Assembly: GCA_947469485.1 (NCBI GenBank)
Contig: CANIPU010000008.1
Span: 75,463-124,503, forward strand
Reading direction: 5' to 3'
Length of the DNA: 49,041 nt
Origin: Chitinophagaceae bacterium
GTDB taxonomy: Bacteria > Bacteroidota > Bacteroidia > Chitinophagales > UBA10324
Part shown: positions 19,801 to 26,047 of the stretch, one piece after another
Layout of the letters: each line of letters starts with the position of its first letter
How positions within the stretch are numbered: the first letter of the stretch is position 1
Program-made: the position numbers and the translations under genes
The notes under the pieces: model-generated
The model's input: only the letters and a program-made list of their open reading frames with translations
What the model was told of the DNA's origin: nothing
The model's database searches: none

Positions 19801-20143
19801 TTACTACAGCAAATGCTTCAGGTAAAATATCCATAAGCACTTCTTCCAGTTTTTTATCACGCTCTTTTTCGAGTTTATCTATCTCATTATAGAGTTCATC
19901 TTTTTTATCGAAAGGCGTTTCATCTTTTTCAGCTTCTTCTTTGATAGAATTAATTTCATCATCAAGATCTTTTACAAATGCTGTTATCCTTCCGCGAAAA
20001 TCTTTTGTTTTATTGCGAAGTTCATCATTGCTGATTGTTGCGTATTGAACAAAATACTCGTTAACCTTTGTAACAAGGGGTTGTAATTCCTTGATATCTT
20101 TATCGGACTTTGAGCCGAATATTTTTGATAGAAAACCTAGCAT
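16802..20143 (-). CDS. secA: Protein translocase ATPase SecA
   Basis: A 1113-residue preprotein translocase motor that drives Sec export through SecYEG. Visible motifs: Walker [14 protein letters not shown]-type box [37 protein letters not shown] and the arginine-finger region [14 protein letters not shown]. The C-terminus has the zinc-binding [14 protein letters not shown] motif that contacts SecB and membranes. It is longer than the roughly 900 residues of E. coli, as is usual in Bacteroidota, through insertions in the N-terminal part. Its stop codon lies inside the deoC start region. A TACATTTG -7 element lies 34 bp upstream of the ATG. Confidence 0.98.
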   Translation of the reverse strand: MLGFLSKIFGSKSDKDIKELQPLVTKVNEYFVQYATISNDELRNKTKDFRGRITAFVKDLDDEINSIKEEAEKDETPFDKKDELYNEIDKLEKERDKKLEEVLMDILPEAFAVVKETSRRFSQNETLTVTATELDRDFAAQKDFVTINGDKAIYKNEWNVAGIPTRWNMVHYDVQLIGGMVLHQGKISEMGTGEGKTLVSTLPAYLNSLPALGVHLVTVNDYLARRDCEWNGPLFNFLGITTDCIDYHQPHSPERIKAYLADITYGTNNEFGFDYLRDNMSRSREELVQRKLHYAMVDEVDSVLIDDARTPLIISGPVPKGEDQEFHNLKPRITKIYEAQKKIVNAFLNEAKKSIELKKDGPKEGEGGLALLRASRGLPKNNSIIKYLSEEGNRAVLLKTEKYYMQDQSREMPKVDAELYFHIDEKNNSVELTDKGIELITADGEDKNFFVMPDVGAEIAEIEKSGMSAEEKLSKKDLLLLDFSIKSERLHSVQQLLKAYALFEKDVEYVVMDGKVKIVDEQTGRILEGRRYSDGLHQAIEAKENVKVEAATQTFATVTLQNYFRMYHKLAGMTGTAETEAGEFWSIYKLDVVVIPTNRPIVRKDMEDFVFKTKREKYKAVIDEIEKLSTAGRPVLVGTTSVEVSELLARMLKLKNIKHNVLNAKQHQREAEIVAEAGLQGAVTIATNMAGRGTDIKLGSGVKERGGLAIIGTERHEARRVDRQLRGRAGRQGDPGSTQFYCSLEDDLMRIFGSDRIAGLMDRMGYKEGEVIQHSMITKSIERAQKKVEENNFGTRKRLLEYDDVMNAQREVIYKRRRHALFGERLQFDLNNMLFDLCAELITLHQDNKDYHNFKLDCIRILSTDTHIDEKEFESAKTNVLAEKLYTEATEYYQRKSNHLVENVYPNIKNLYETRGSTVENVVIPITDGIKALQVIFNLKKAIEGRGKEVIHSIEKSVTLLMIDEAWKEHLRQMDELKQSVQSAVYEQKDPLLIYKLEAFDLFKTMVSEVNRDVLSFLFKGNLPQQQQTPMNQAQAPPKTDYSRMKTGRDDTSAITNPTNNQGRQLQNGTIGNDEQEQVKQEPVRVGPKVGRNDPCPCGSGKKYKSCHGKDAA

Positions 20144-20177
20144 GTATTATGGCGCTTGACACTTTTTAAAAGGGGAA

Positions 20178-20185
20178 CAAATGTA
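20178..20185 (-). promoter_or_regulatory. Candidate -7 promoter element for secA
   Basis: TACATTTG on the minus strand, an exact TAnnTTTG match, 34 bp before the secA ATG. No clear -33 TTTG. Confidence 0.45.
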
Positions 20186-20328
20186 ATTAACTGCAATCGT
20201 TATTGGTTGATTGTATGCGTATAGTGGAAAAAATGTTGCTTAGTCAAGTATGATGCCCTTGAATAATAATGTGAAATAATGGCGTAGCTTTTCAATAAAT
20301 GGCGGAAAGTTGTAATAACCAAAATAAA

Positions 20329-20359
20329 AACCCCCTGATTTATAACAAAACAGGGGGTT
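20329..20359 (-). terminator. Intrinsic terminator of the outer-membrane barrel gene
   Basis: A 9-bp stem (AACCCCCTG with CAGGGGGTT) and a 13-base loop, followed on the minus strand by TTTTATTTT. It lies 22 bp beyond the stop of the gene ending at 20382. Confidence 0.85.
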
Positions 20360-20381
20360 ATAAAATGAATTTTATGTATGA

Positions 20382-21092
20382 TTATTCCTTAGCCTTTCCA
20401 AAAACATAGTACAAAGTCAGATTCATTCCAACGAATGCATAATTGTTGTAGAGCGGATTGGTTTTGTCAAAACTTGTTAAATCATATTTTGCAAAAAGCA
20501 AAGCATCTAATCCAAGGTTATCTGTAAAACGATACCCGTATCCGATAGTAAATCCTGCCGTCATTGATGTTGTATTATAAATTGAATCAAAATCAGACTT
20601 TGTATAAGTAACCGGAAAATCAATTCCTCCAAATGTTTGCAATGATTCTGAGGTGATAACTTGTTTGTTAAGCATGTTCACATCAAGTGTTAATCCTATC
20701 GGCAGGCGACTTTTAGCTTCCTTGCCAACCAGATTAAATGTTAAACTAGCAGGAATAGTGAGGCATTTATTTTTTGTTACAAAAGTGTAGTCAATACTTG
20801 AATCTGCAGCTGCTCCTAATAAATATGACCAATCAGATTTATCAGTTTTGGAGGTGGATGCCAATCCAACAACAAATCGCATACGGTTGCTCAAATCAAT
20901 TCCAACATGAACATTAGGTGCAAAATTAAATGCTGTGCTATGGTAATCGTTCAAATCAATTGCAAGATTGTCGTCAACTATGTACTTACTTACATAAATA
21001 CCTGTACCAACCCCTGCAACTAAATTCAACTGTGCATTTGATGAAATTGAAAATGCAAGAAGGAAAATGCTGATGAAAATTTTTTTGTTCAT
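20382..21092 (-). CDS. Outer-membrane beta-barrel protein
   Basis: A 236-residue protein with a signal peptide (residues 1-20, ending SSNAQ) and a repeating pattern of amphipathic strands such as FNFAPNVHVGIDL, MTAGFTIGYGYRF and AFVGMNLTLYYVF, typical of the small PorT/OmpW-like barrels abundant in Bacteroidota. The last strand ends YYVFGKAKE. No ligand or enzymatic site is visible. It is monocistronic, with a TACATTTG element 23 bp upstream and a strong terminator downstream. Confidence 0.8.
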   Translation of the reverse strand: MNKKIFISIFLLAFSISSNAQLNLVAGVGTGIYVSKYIVDDNLAIDLNDYHSTAFNFAPNVHVGIDLSNRMRFVVGLASTSKTDKSDWSYLLGAAADSSIDYTFVTKNKCLTIPASLTFNLVGKEAKSRLPIGLTLDVNMLNKQVITSESLQTFGGIDFPVTYTKSDFDSIYNTTSMTAGFTIGYGYRFTDNLGLDALLFAKYDLTSFDKTNPLYNNYAFVGMNLTLYYVFGKAKE

Positions 21093-21115
21093 GGAATTTT
21101 TTTAAATGTTTGTGT

Positions 21116-21123
21116 CAAATGTA
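21116..21123 (-). promoter_or_regulatory. Candidate -7 promoter element of the barrel protein gene
   Basis: TACATTTG on the minus strand, exact TAnnTTTG, 23 bp before the ATG at 21092. Confidence 0.45.
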
Positions 21124-21220
21124 AAAGGGTAAATGAAATAATCAACCGAATTACTATTCAACTTATTTATCGGTATTCACACTTCGTTCAAAAAGTTATC
21201 TTCGCCCAAAAGCAATTGGT

Positions 21221-22093
21221 ATGATTAAGTCAATGACAGGTTATGGCAGAGGTGAAAGCGTAAGCGATAAAATGATTGTGAAAGTAGAAGTGCGAAGCAT
21301 AAACAGTAAATTTTTTGACCTGAATGTGCGCATGCCGCAAATGTTTCGCGAGAAAGAATTAGTGATTCGCAATCTTGCTTCTGAAAAATTAGAGCGCGGC
21401 AAAGTTGATTTGAATGTGAACATAGAATACAAAGGAGAGAGTAAAATCAATACCATCAATCACGAACTGGCAACTTCGTATTTCAATGATTTAAAAAAAC
21501 TAGCTGAATCATTAAATCAACCCACCGAACGGTTAATGAATTTAGTTATGAAAATGCCCGATGTTATTTCGGCATCAAAAGATGAAATTGGCGAAGACGA
21601 ATGGAAACAATTGAATGAAGCCGTAGTGAAAGGAATAGAATCCATTGATACTTTCAGAAAAGAAGAAGGAGCAACACTTGCAAATGAATTAGAAAAAAAC
21701 ACAAATAATATTTTAAACACGCTCGCCGAAATTGAAACATTGGAACCCGAAAGAATGACATTGCAGAAAGCAAAACTGCGGAATCAGTTAGAAGAGTTGT
21801 TGGGAAAAGATGGTTATGATAAAAATCGTTTCGAGCAGGAGTTGATTTATTATTTGGAGCGAATGGATTTCAGCGAAGAGAAAGTGCGATTAAAAAGTCA
21901 CTGCGATTTCTTTTTCTCCACCATACAATCAAAAGAAACCAACGGACGCAAATTAAATTTCATTGGTCAGGAAATGGGAAGGGAAATAAATACCCTCGGC
22001 TCCAAAGCCAATCACGCCGGCATCCAGAAATTAGTAGTGACCATGAAGGATGAACTGGAAAAAATAAAAGAACAGCTGCTGAATATTCTTTAA
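21221..22093 (+). CDS. yicC: YicC/YloC family endoribonuclease
   Basis: A 290-residue protein that begins MIKSMTGYGRGE and contains EVRSINSKFFDLNVRMP, both hallmarks of the YicC N-terminal domain; the C-terminal DUF1732 part includes RFEQELIYYLERMDFSEE and the GRKLNFIGQEMGREINTLGSK signature, split across two motifs. Characterised relatives are endoribonucleases involved in small-RNA decay. Length equals the family norm. In many bacteria gmk follows yicC, but here the next gene is a phosphatase after a 219-bp repeat-bearing spacer. A TATCTTCG box at 21197-21204 is a weak promoter candidate. Confidence 0.95.
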   Translation: MIKSMTGYGRGESVSDKMIVKVEVRSINSKFFDLNVRMPQMFREKELVIRNLASEKLERGKVDLNVNIEYKGESKINTINHELATSYFNDLKKLAESLNQPTERLMNLVMKMPDVISASKDEIGEDEWKQLNEAVVKGIESIDTFRKEEGATLANELEKNTNNILNTLAEIETLEPERMTLQKAKLRNQLEELLGKDGYDKNRFEQELIYYLERMDFSEEKVRLKSHCDFFFSTIQSKETNGRKLNFIGQEMGREINTLGSKANHAGIQKLVVTMKDELEKIKEQLLNIL

Positions 22094-22312
22094 AGAATTT
22101 GAAGATTCGGTAATTTGAAAATTTGAAGATGAAGTTACTCTGCGCCTTGGCGACTCTGCAGTAATTTATTTCAAAGTAAAATTCCTGTCAACTGACCCCT
22201 GACCACTGTCCCCTGATTTTAATCTGACTATTTTCGCATACTCTCTCCCTCGGTTTCACCGTTATCACAAAGTTGAACTTTGGTTAACGCTGTTATTTTT
22301 ACGCTCCCTGCA
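22094..22312. repeat. Spacer built of dispersed-repeat-like text
   Basis: The spacer holds two copies of AATTTGAAGAT (22096 and 22120), then a CTCTGCGCCTTGGCGACTC stretch and an ACTGACCCCTGACCACTG low-complexity stretch. Such near-tandem motifs recur between genes of many Bacteroidota genomes. A TATTTTCG box at 22229-22236 may be the -7 element of the downstream phosphatase gene. Confidence 0.45.
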
Positions 22313-23569
22313 ATGAAAACCGAGACCGCAAAACTATACGACAACAAAAAGCTCTATGAAGAACTCCGTCTCAAACAAACGGAGATGAACTCGTTGTTGC
22401 AGGTAACACAAGCCATTAACGATAACCTCGGCATTAATGGATTAATAAAATTATATACCGATATTCTCATTGAAGAATTAGGCGCTGAAAGAGTTGCATT
22501 TTTTTTACAAGACGATAACTGGCGCTGTCAACGGGCAATTGGGTTGGAAGAAACATTTACAAAAAGCAGTCACAAAAAGGACTTGCTCACTTTTCCGCAC
22601 CTTACCCATCTGAAAAAAGGCAAGCACGCATTTACTCCTCTGTTCGATATAATCGTTCCGGTCTATCATAGAAATCAACCACTCGCATTCACACTCATTG
22701 GCGGTATTGACCAGATGAAAGAATTTTCGTTGGAAGAACGACTCAACTTCATACAAACCATTTCAAGTATTATTTCAGTTGCTATCGAAAACAAGAAATT
22801 ATTTAAAGACCAGCTCAAGCAACAGGAAGTAAAAAAAGAAATGGAGCTTGCTGGGAAGATGCAAACAACTTTAATTCCTGAACATCTTCCGGCCGACGAT
22901 AGAATGGAAATGGCTGCCATCTATATGCCTCACTTCGATGTCGGTGGCGATTACTACGATGCATTTGAGCTTAATGAAGATGAAATATTCTTCTGCATCG
23001 GCGATATTTCCGGTAAGGGAATGGCCGCGGCGCTGCTCATGGCAAGTTTCCAGGCAGGTCTGCGCAGCCTCGTGAAACAACAAGGTTCGCTAAAAGATAT
23101 GGTGCACGAACTCAACACCAAGGTAAACGAAATCACCCGCGGCGAAAAATTCATCACGCTCTTTATGGCAAAGTACAATTTCATCACACACACTTTGCAA
23201 TACATCAATGCCGGTCATCCGCCGCCCGTTCTGTGCTCCAACGGAAAAGTGCAGTTGCTCGGCGAAGGCTGCACCATACTCGGCATGTTCGATAAATTAC
23301 CATTGGTCAAGTCCGGAAAAATTTCTCTTACCGAAGATTCCATTCTCGTTACCTACACCGATGGATTAACCGAACTCGAAAACAAACGGCAGGAAGAACT
23401 CGGCATCGAGCGCCTCGTGGAGTTTGTAAAACAACACGAGCACGACGAACCCAAGCACCTCATAGATGAACTCACCGATTACTTCGTATCATTCAAAGGC
23501 CAGAAAAAAATGTTCAGTGACGATATCAGTATTTTAGTTTGCCGGTTCTTTGCAAATAAAATAGGATAA
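22313..23569 (+). CDS. GAF domain-containing SpoIIE/RsbU-type PP2C serine phosphatase
   Basis: About 418 residues from the ATG at 22313; an upstream TTG at 22280 would add an 11-residue leader with no support. Residues about 10-40 form a coiled helix, about 30-185 a GAF-type sensor domain, and about 220-415 a PP2C-like SpoIIE domain with metal-site motifs VGGDYYDAF, GDISGKGMAAALLMA, NAGHPPPVL, YTDGLTE and FSDDISILV. Such proteins dephosphorylate STAS anti-anti-sigma proteins in partner-switching stress pathways. No STAS or anti-sigma gene is adjacent, so the partner is elsewhere. GC content looks higher than in the neighbouring surface-protein genes. Confidence 0.9.
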   Translation: MKTETAKLYDNKKLYEELRLKQTEMNSLLQVTQAINDNLGINGLIKLYTDILIEELGAERVAFFLQDDNWRCQRAIGLEETFTKSSHKKDLLTFPHLTHLKKGKHAFTPLFDIIVPVYHRNQPLAFTLIGGIDQMKEFSLEERLNFIQTISSIISVAIENKKLFKDQLKQQEVKKEMELAGKMQTTLIPEHLPADDRMEMAAIYMPHFDVGGDYYDAFELNEDEIFFCIGDISGKGMAAALLMASFQAGLRSLVKQQGSLKDMVHELNTKVNEITRGEKFITLFMAKYNFITHTLQYINAGHPPPVLCSNGKVQLLGEGCTILGMFDKLPLVKSGKISLTEDSILVTYTDGLTELENKRQEELGIERLVEFVKQHEHDEPKHLIDELTDYFVSFKGQKKMFSDDISILVCRFFANKIG

Positions 23570-23601
23570 AAAAATTAACAACAGTTAAAGTAAAATAATT
23601 A

Positions 23602-23698
23602 GAGGGTTCTTTTTTTTGAATACAAAAAAAAGGCGGGCTTTACATTTCAATTTTTTTATTGATTACAATAAAAAAGATTTCCATTTCAATCCCTAACC
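23602..23698 (+). repeat. Left terminal inverted repeat of the island
   Basis: Inverted copy of 25905-26001 (94 of 97 identical). It contains two 10-bp perfect hairpins: CTTTTTTTTG and CAAAAAAAAG around loop AATA, and TTTTTTATTG and CAATAAAAAA around loop ATTA. Downstream of the phosphatase gene the hairpins may also act as a transcription terminator. Confidence 0.85.
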
Positions 23699-24392
23699 CG
23701 AAGCATCAATAAATCTTAAGCGAAAAACTATAACAATGTAACGCTTTCATTACGAAACCAACGATGTCATTGCGATGATTGTAATCAATCAGAAGCAATC
23801 TGTAAACCATTCACGCTTGTATTTTTCAGGAGATAATATTTTCCACTCGCAAAAAAATGCGGCTAAAGCCAGCAACCCATTTCATTTCTATCAGTTCACT
23901 AAAGTGAACTGCAATAGATGAACAACATTTTTCTTTCAAGAACTTTCGCGCGACTGTTCCTCTCCCCTTAGGGTAGAGGTTAGGAGTGGGGCTGCAACTA
24001 ATCCATTGCCCCGCGCTTTAGCGCGGGGAACAAAAGCAAAACAGCATATGGCTTCAGCCACATTTTTTTAGGGAAGAAAATACTTGTCCTCAATGCCCCT
24101 ATTGTCCCCATGTATTTTTTTGTGAAAGACAAACGCAACTAATCCATTGCCGTCTGCTTTAGCTGACGGAAAATAAAATTCAAAATGTATTTGGCTTCAG
24201 CCACATTTTTTTCACACGCTGTCATGCTGAGCCTGTCGAAGCATTGTCCTTGAATGTCCCTTCTGTCCTTTGTATTTTTTATGAAAGAAAATTCTTGTCC
24301 CATCGGGACAATATGTTGGTAGAAAAAAAACAATCACACCCCCGCCCATAACCCCGTAGGGGTGAAACTAAATCTTAAGTGTGAAATCTTTT
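23699..24392. repeat. Non-coding REP-like palindrome field
   Basis: No convincing gene. Palindromes include 23892-23911 (CAGTTCAC, TAAA, GTGAACTG), 24009-24028 (CCCCGCGC, TTTA, GCGCGGGG), 24049-24060 and 24192-24203 (TGGCTTCAGCCA), and 24150-24169 (CCGTC arms). Two degenerate direct repeats of about 141 bp both begin GCAACTAATCCATTGCC (23994 and 24135). A 64-codon minus-strand frame at 24139-24333 is only read-through of these repeats. Confidence 0.7.
23765..23814 (+). repeat. Dispersed 50-bp repeat, copy 1
   Basis: TGTCATTGCGA at the start and GAAGCAATCTGTAAACC near the end; 42 of 50 positions match the inverted copy at 39241-39290. This type of dispersed TCATTGCGA/GAAGCAATCT text is common between genes in bacterial genomes. 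Confidence 0.65.
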
Positions 24393-25100
24393 TCAATTCT
24401 TTTTCTCTTCAGGTTTGAATTTTAAAATTATATCGCGCATAGATTTCCAATCCAATACTTGAAGTGATTTTTCTTTTGATTGTTCATTTAATGACAACTC
24501 TATTTTTTGAATACAAACTTTTATTTCAACTATCAAATCAGATAGATTGATTTCTATTCTTTCCCCTTCTCTATTAATTGTTTCAAGAATAATGTTTGTT
24601 ATTAAATTTGATGAATCATACTTTCCTGCTTTGAAAGTATGATTTTCACTATAAAAAATACCGCTTATTGCTATGATATTAAAAGCTTTTTTAGAAACAG
24701 GGTCACTATAAACCCATTTCAATATACCATAAAAAGACATTTTATTTTTAAGAAGAGATTGATCAATCCTTTCAAATAAATGTTGAATTGTATCACGAGC
24801 TGGTTTAACAATTTCAATTTTTTCCAGTATAGGAAGTTTTAACTCTCGAGGCTTATTCTTTTGATAAAGTGTTTTATAGAGGAGAACAAATCTGTGTGTT
24901 TGGTCAATGATATTCCATGCATTAGAAAAAATATTTTCCAAACATTTTTTATTCCCATCATCAGTTGCGCTCGATATCCTTAAATGTTCTGCTCGATTTG
25001 TAATCGAGCTGTGTTGAGTGCGTTCCATTTGCAATGGAACATTTCCCGCCGCCAGCGGGACATGCGATTGGAGGTTTGCATAATGAGCGCATGTTTTCAT
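24393..25100 (-). CDS. Unknown protein translationally coupled to the RAYT transposase
   Basis: Up to 235 residues. The ATG overlaps the RAYT stop in an ATGA arrangement (25097-25100). The first 50 or so residues are read through three REP palindromes (24991-25060), so the native start may be internal, for example the ATG at 25028. The remainder (IFSNAWNIIDQTHRFVLLY, then mostly predicted helices, and a Lys/Glu-rich C-terminus) looks like a genuine, mainly helical soluble protein. I recognise no family or catalytic motif. Position in the inverted-repeat island and coupling to the transposase suggest an accessory or cargo role, which is inference only. Confidence 0.6.
   Translation of the reverse strand: MKTCAHYANLQSHVPLAAGNVPLQMERTQHSSITNRAEHLRISSATDDGNKKCLENIFSNAWNIIDQTHRFVLLYKTLYQKNKPRELKLPILEKIEIVKPARDTIQHLFERIDQSLLKNKMSFYGILKWVYSDPVSKKAFNIIAISGIFYSENHTFKAGKYDSSNLITNIILETINREGERIEINLSDLIVEIKVCIQKIELSLNEQSKEKSLQVLDWKSMRDIILKFKPEEKKN
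24991..25060. repeat. Cluster of three REP-like palindromes within a coding frame
   Basis: 24991-25009 has arms GCTCGATT and AATCGAGC with loop TGT; 25022-25040 has arms GTTCCATT and AATGGAAC with loop TGC; 25044-25060 has arms TCCCGC and GCGGGA. The first matches the palindromes upstream of the RAYT gene (25744 and 25823), so they are probably its cognate REPs. Confidence 0.75.
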
Positions 25101-25663
25101 TTTATGAATTGAGTCAGAATGATGGTGTCAATTTCTATTAATCCTTTTTTGCCCTGATAGTCGCGAGCGCTGCTGTAAAGATAATCTTCTGGGTGTTCGA
25201 CTAAGCCAGCACGGACAGGGTTGTTATGAATGTAATTTAATTTCTGATCGAAAAATTTATCGGTATAAATAATTTCAGGATGATTTCCTTTTTGCCAGAG
25301 TTTATTTTTTTCATTGTCGGTGTGGGTATGTCCTGCAAATGCAAACATATTGAGGAGCCATTCTTTTCTGCTTTCTTTTTCGTTTGCAGAAATTGCTTTT
25401 ACAATTTCTTTGCTTGTGTGTTTTTTGAAATCTCGAACCACTGCATCGAGTTCGAATCCTGGTTTTGCTGATGCTAACCAGTGCAGGTGATTGCTCATGA
25501 TTACATAAGCATGAACATTCAAGTTTTTATTTTTTCTGCAATAAACAAAACTGTCGAGAATTATATCTCGGTATGCTTGTCGTGTGAATACATCTACCCA
25601 ACCTACAATAGTTGAGGTGAGAAAATAAATTCCGTCTTTCTCTTTGATTGCATAGGCGCTCAT
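25097..25663 (-). CDS. REP-associated tyrosine transposase (RAYT, IS200-like Y1 HUH family), copy A
   Basis: A 188-residue single-strand DNA transposase-like protein. The HUH metal site is H59-L60-H61 in the context IMSNHLHWLAS, and the catalytic tyrosine is Y144 in KLNYIHNNPVRAGLV, the classic RAYT motif. Length fits the Y1 family. RAYTs nick and join REP hairpins and are thought to spread REP/REPIN sequences. Matching palindromes with GCTCGATT arms lie on both sides of the gene, two upstream (25744, 25823) and one downstream (24991). It sits inside the 2.4-kb island with terminal inverted repeats. It shares only the core motifs with copy B at 37994. Confidence 0.92.
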   Translation of the reverse strand: MSAYAIKEKDGIYFLTSTIVGWVDVFTRQAYRDIILDSFVYCRKNKNLNVHAYVIMSNHLHWLASAKPGFELDAVVRDFKKHTSKEIVKAISANEKESRKEWLLNMFAFAGHTHTDNEKNKLWQKGNHPEIIYTDKFFDQKLNYIHNNPVRAGLVEHPEDYLYSSARDYQGKKGLIEIDTIILTQFIK

Positions 25664-25710
25664 TGCGTAAAGTTAAAATTCATTTTGTATTCGTACATTT
25701 TTTCTATGAT

Positions 25711-25850
25711 GAAAAACGATTGCAAATCGTAACACTTAGTTCAGCTCGATTGCAAATCGAGCAGAACTTTGACGCTTATTTTTTCTTCTGTTAAAAACAA
25801 TTACAAATCGCAACTTAACTCAGCTCGATTGCAAATCGAGCAGAACATTG
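25711..25850. repeat. Two direct repeat units with REP palindromes upstream of RAYT copy A
   Basis: Two units of about 60 bp, roughly 80 bp apart. Each has an imperfect box (ACGATTGCAAATCG, or ACAATTACAAATCG) followed by the perfect palindrome with arms GCTCGATT and AATCGAGC around GCA (25744-25762 and 25823-25841), then AGAAC. The region 25664-26047 has no gene apart from these units and the right terminal repeat. Confidence 0.75.
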
Positions 25851-25904
25851 TCGGTAAAAAACACAGCGTGAAAAATATGTTATTGCAAATGAGAGCGTAA
25901 GCCA

Positions 25905-26001
25905 GGTTAGGGATTGAAATGGAAATCTTTTTTATTGTATTCAATAAAAAAATTGAAATGTAAAGCCCGCCTTTTTTTTGTAATCAAAAAAAAGAACCCC
26001 C
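25905..26001 (-). repeat. Right terminal inverted repeat of the island
   Basis: Reverse complement of the left end, with both hairpins conserved; the two internal differences are reciprocal swaps of loop sequences (GAATAC and GATTAC). It is followed directly by the second AAATAATTA. Confidence 0.85.
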
Positions 26002-26047
26002 AAATAATTATAGTGATTGAATTGTATTCAAATATATTTGGTCGCTC

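Larger units (their letters stand above)
23593..26010. mobile_element. Putative 2.4-kb mobile island with terminal inverted repeats and RAYT transposase
   Basis: The segment 23602-26001 is bounded by 97-bp inverted repeats that match at 94 positions. Directly outside them the 9-mer AAATAATTA occurs on both sides (23593-23601 and 26002-26010), as expected of a target-site duplication. Inside are a RAYT gene (25097-25663), a coupled unknown ORF (24393-25100) and many short palindromes. RAYTs of the HUH family normally do not create target duplications or long inverted ends, so either the island was moved by another transposase in trans or this is an unfamiliar element type. The ends and duplication are direct observations; mobility is inferred. 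Confidence 0.6.

Noticed and set aside
17268-19892. Several plus-strand frames opposite secA
   Set aside because: They are antisense shadows of a strongly conserved gene and have no family resemblance.
22280-22312. TTG start for the GAF-SpoIIE phosphatase
   Set aside because: The ATG at 22313 needs no rare start codon and keeps the entire coiled helix and GAF domain.
23602-23698. Treating the left island end only as a terminator of the phosphatase gene
   Set aside because: The hairpin-T pattern is terminator-like, but the 95-bp inverted match at the other end and the flanking 9-mer show it is more than that; a terminator role may be secondary.
24139-24333. Short minus-strand frame in the palindrome field
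   Set aside because: It reads straight through REP-like repeats and has no protein-like composition.
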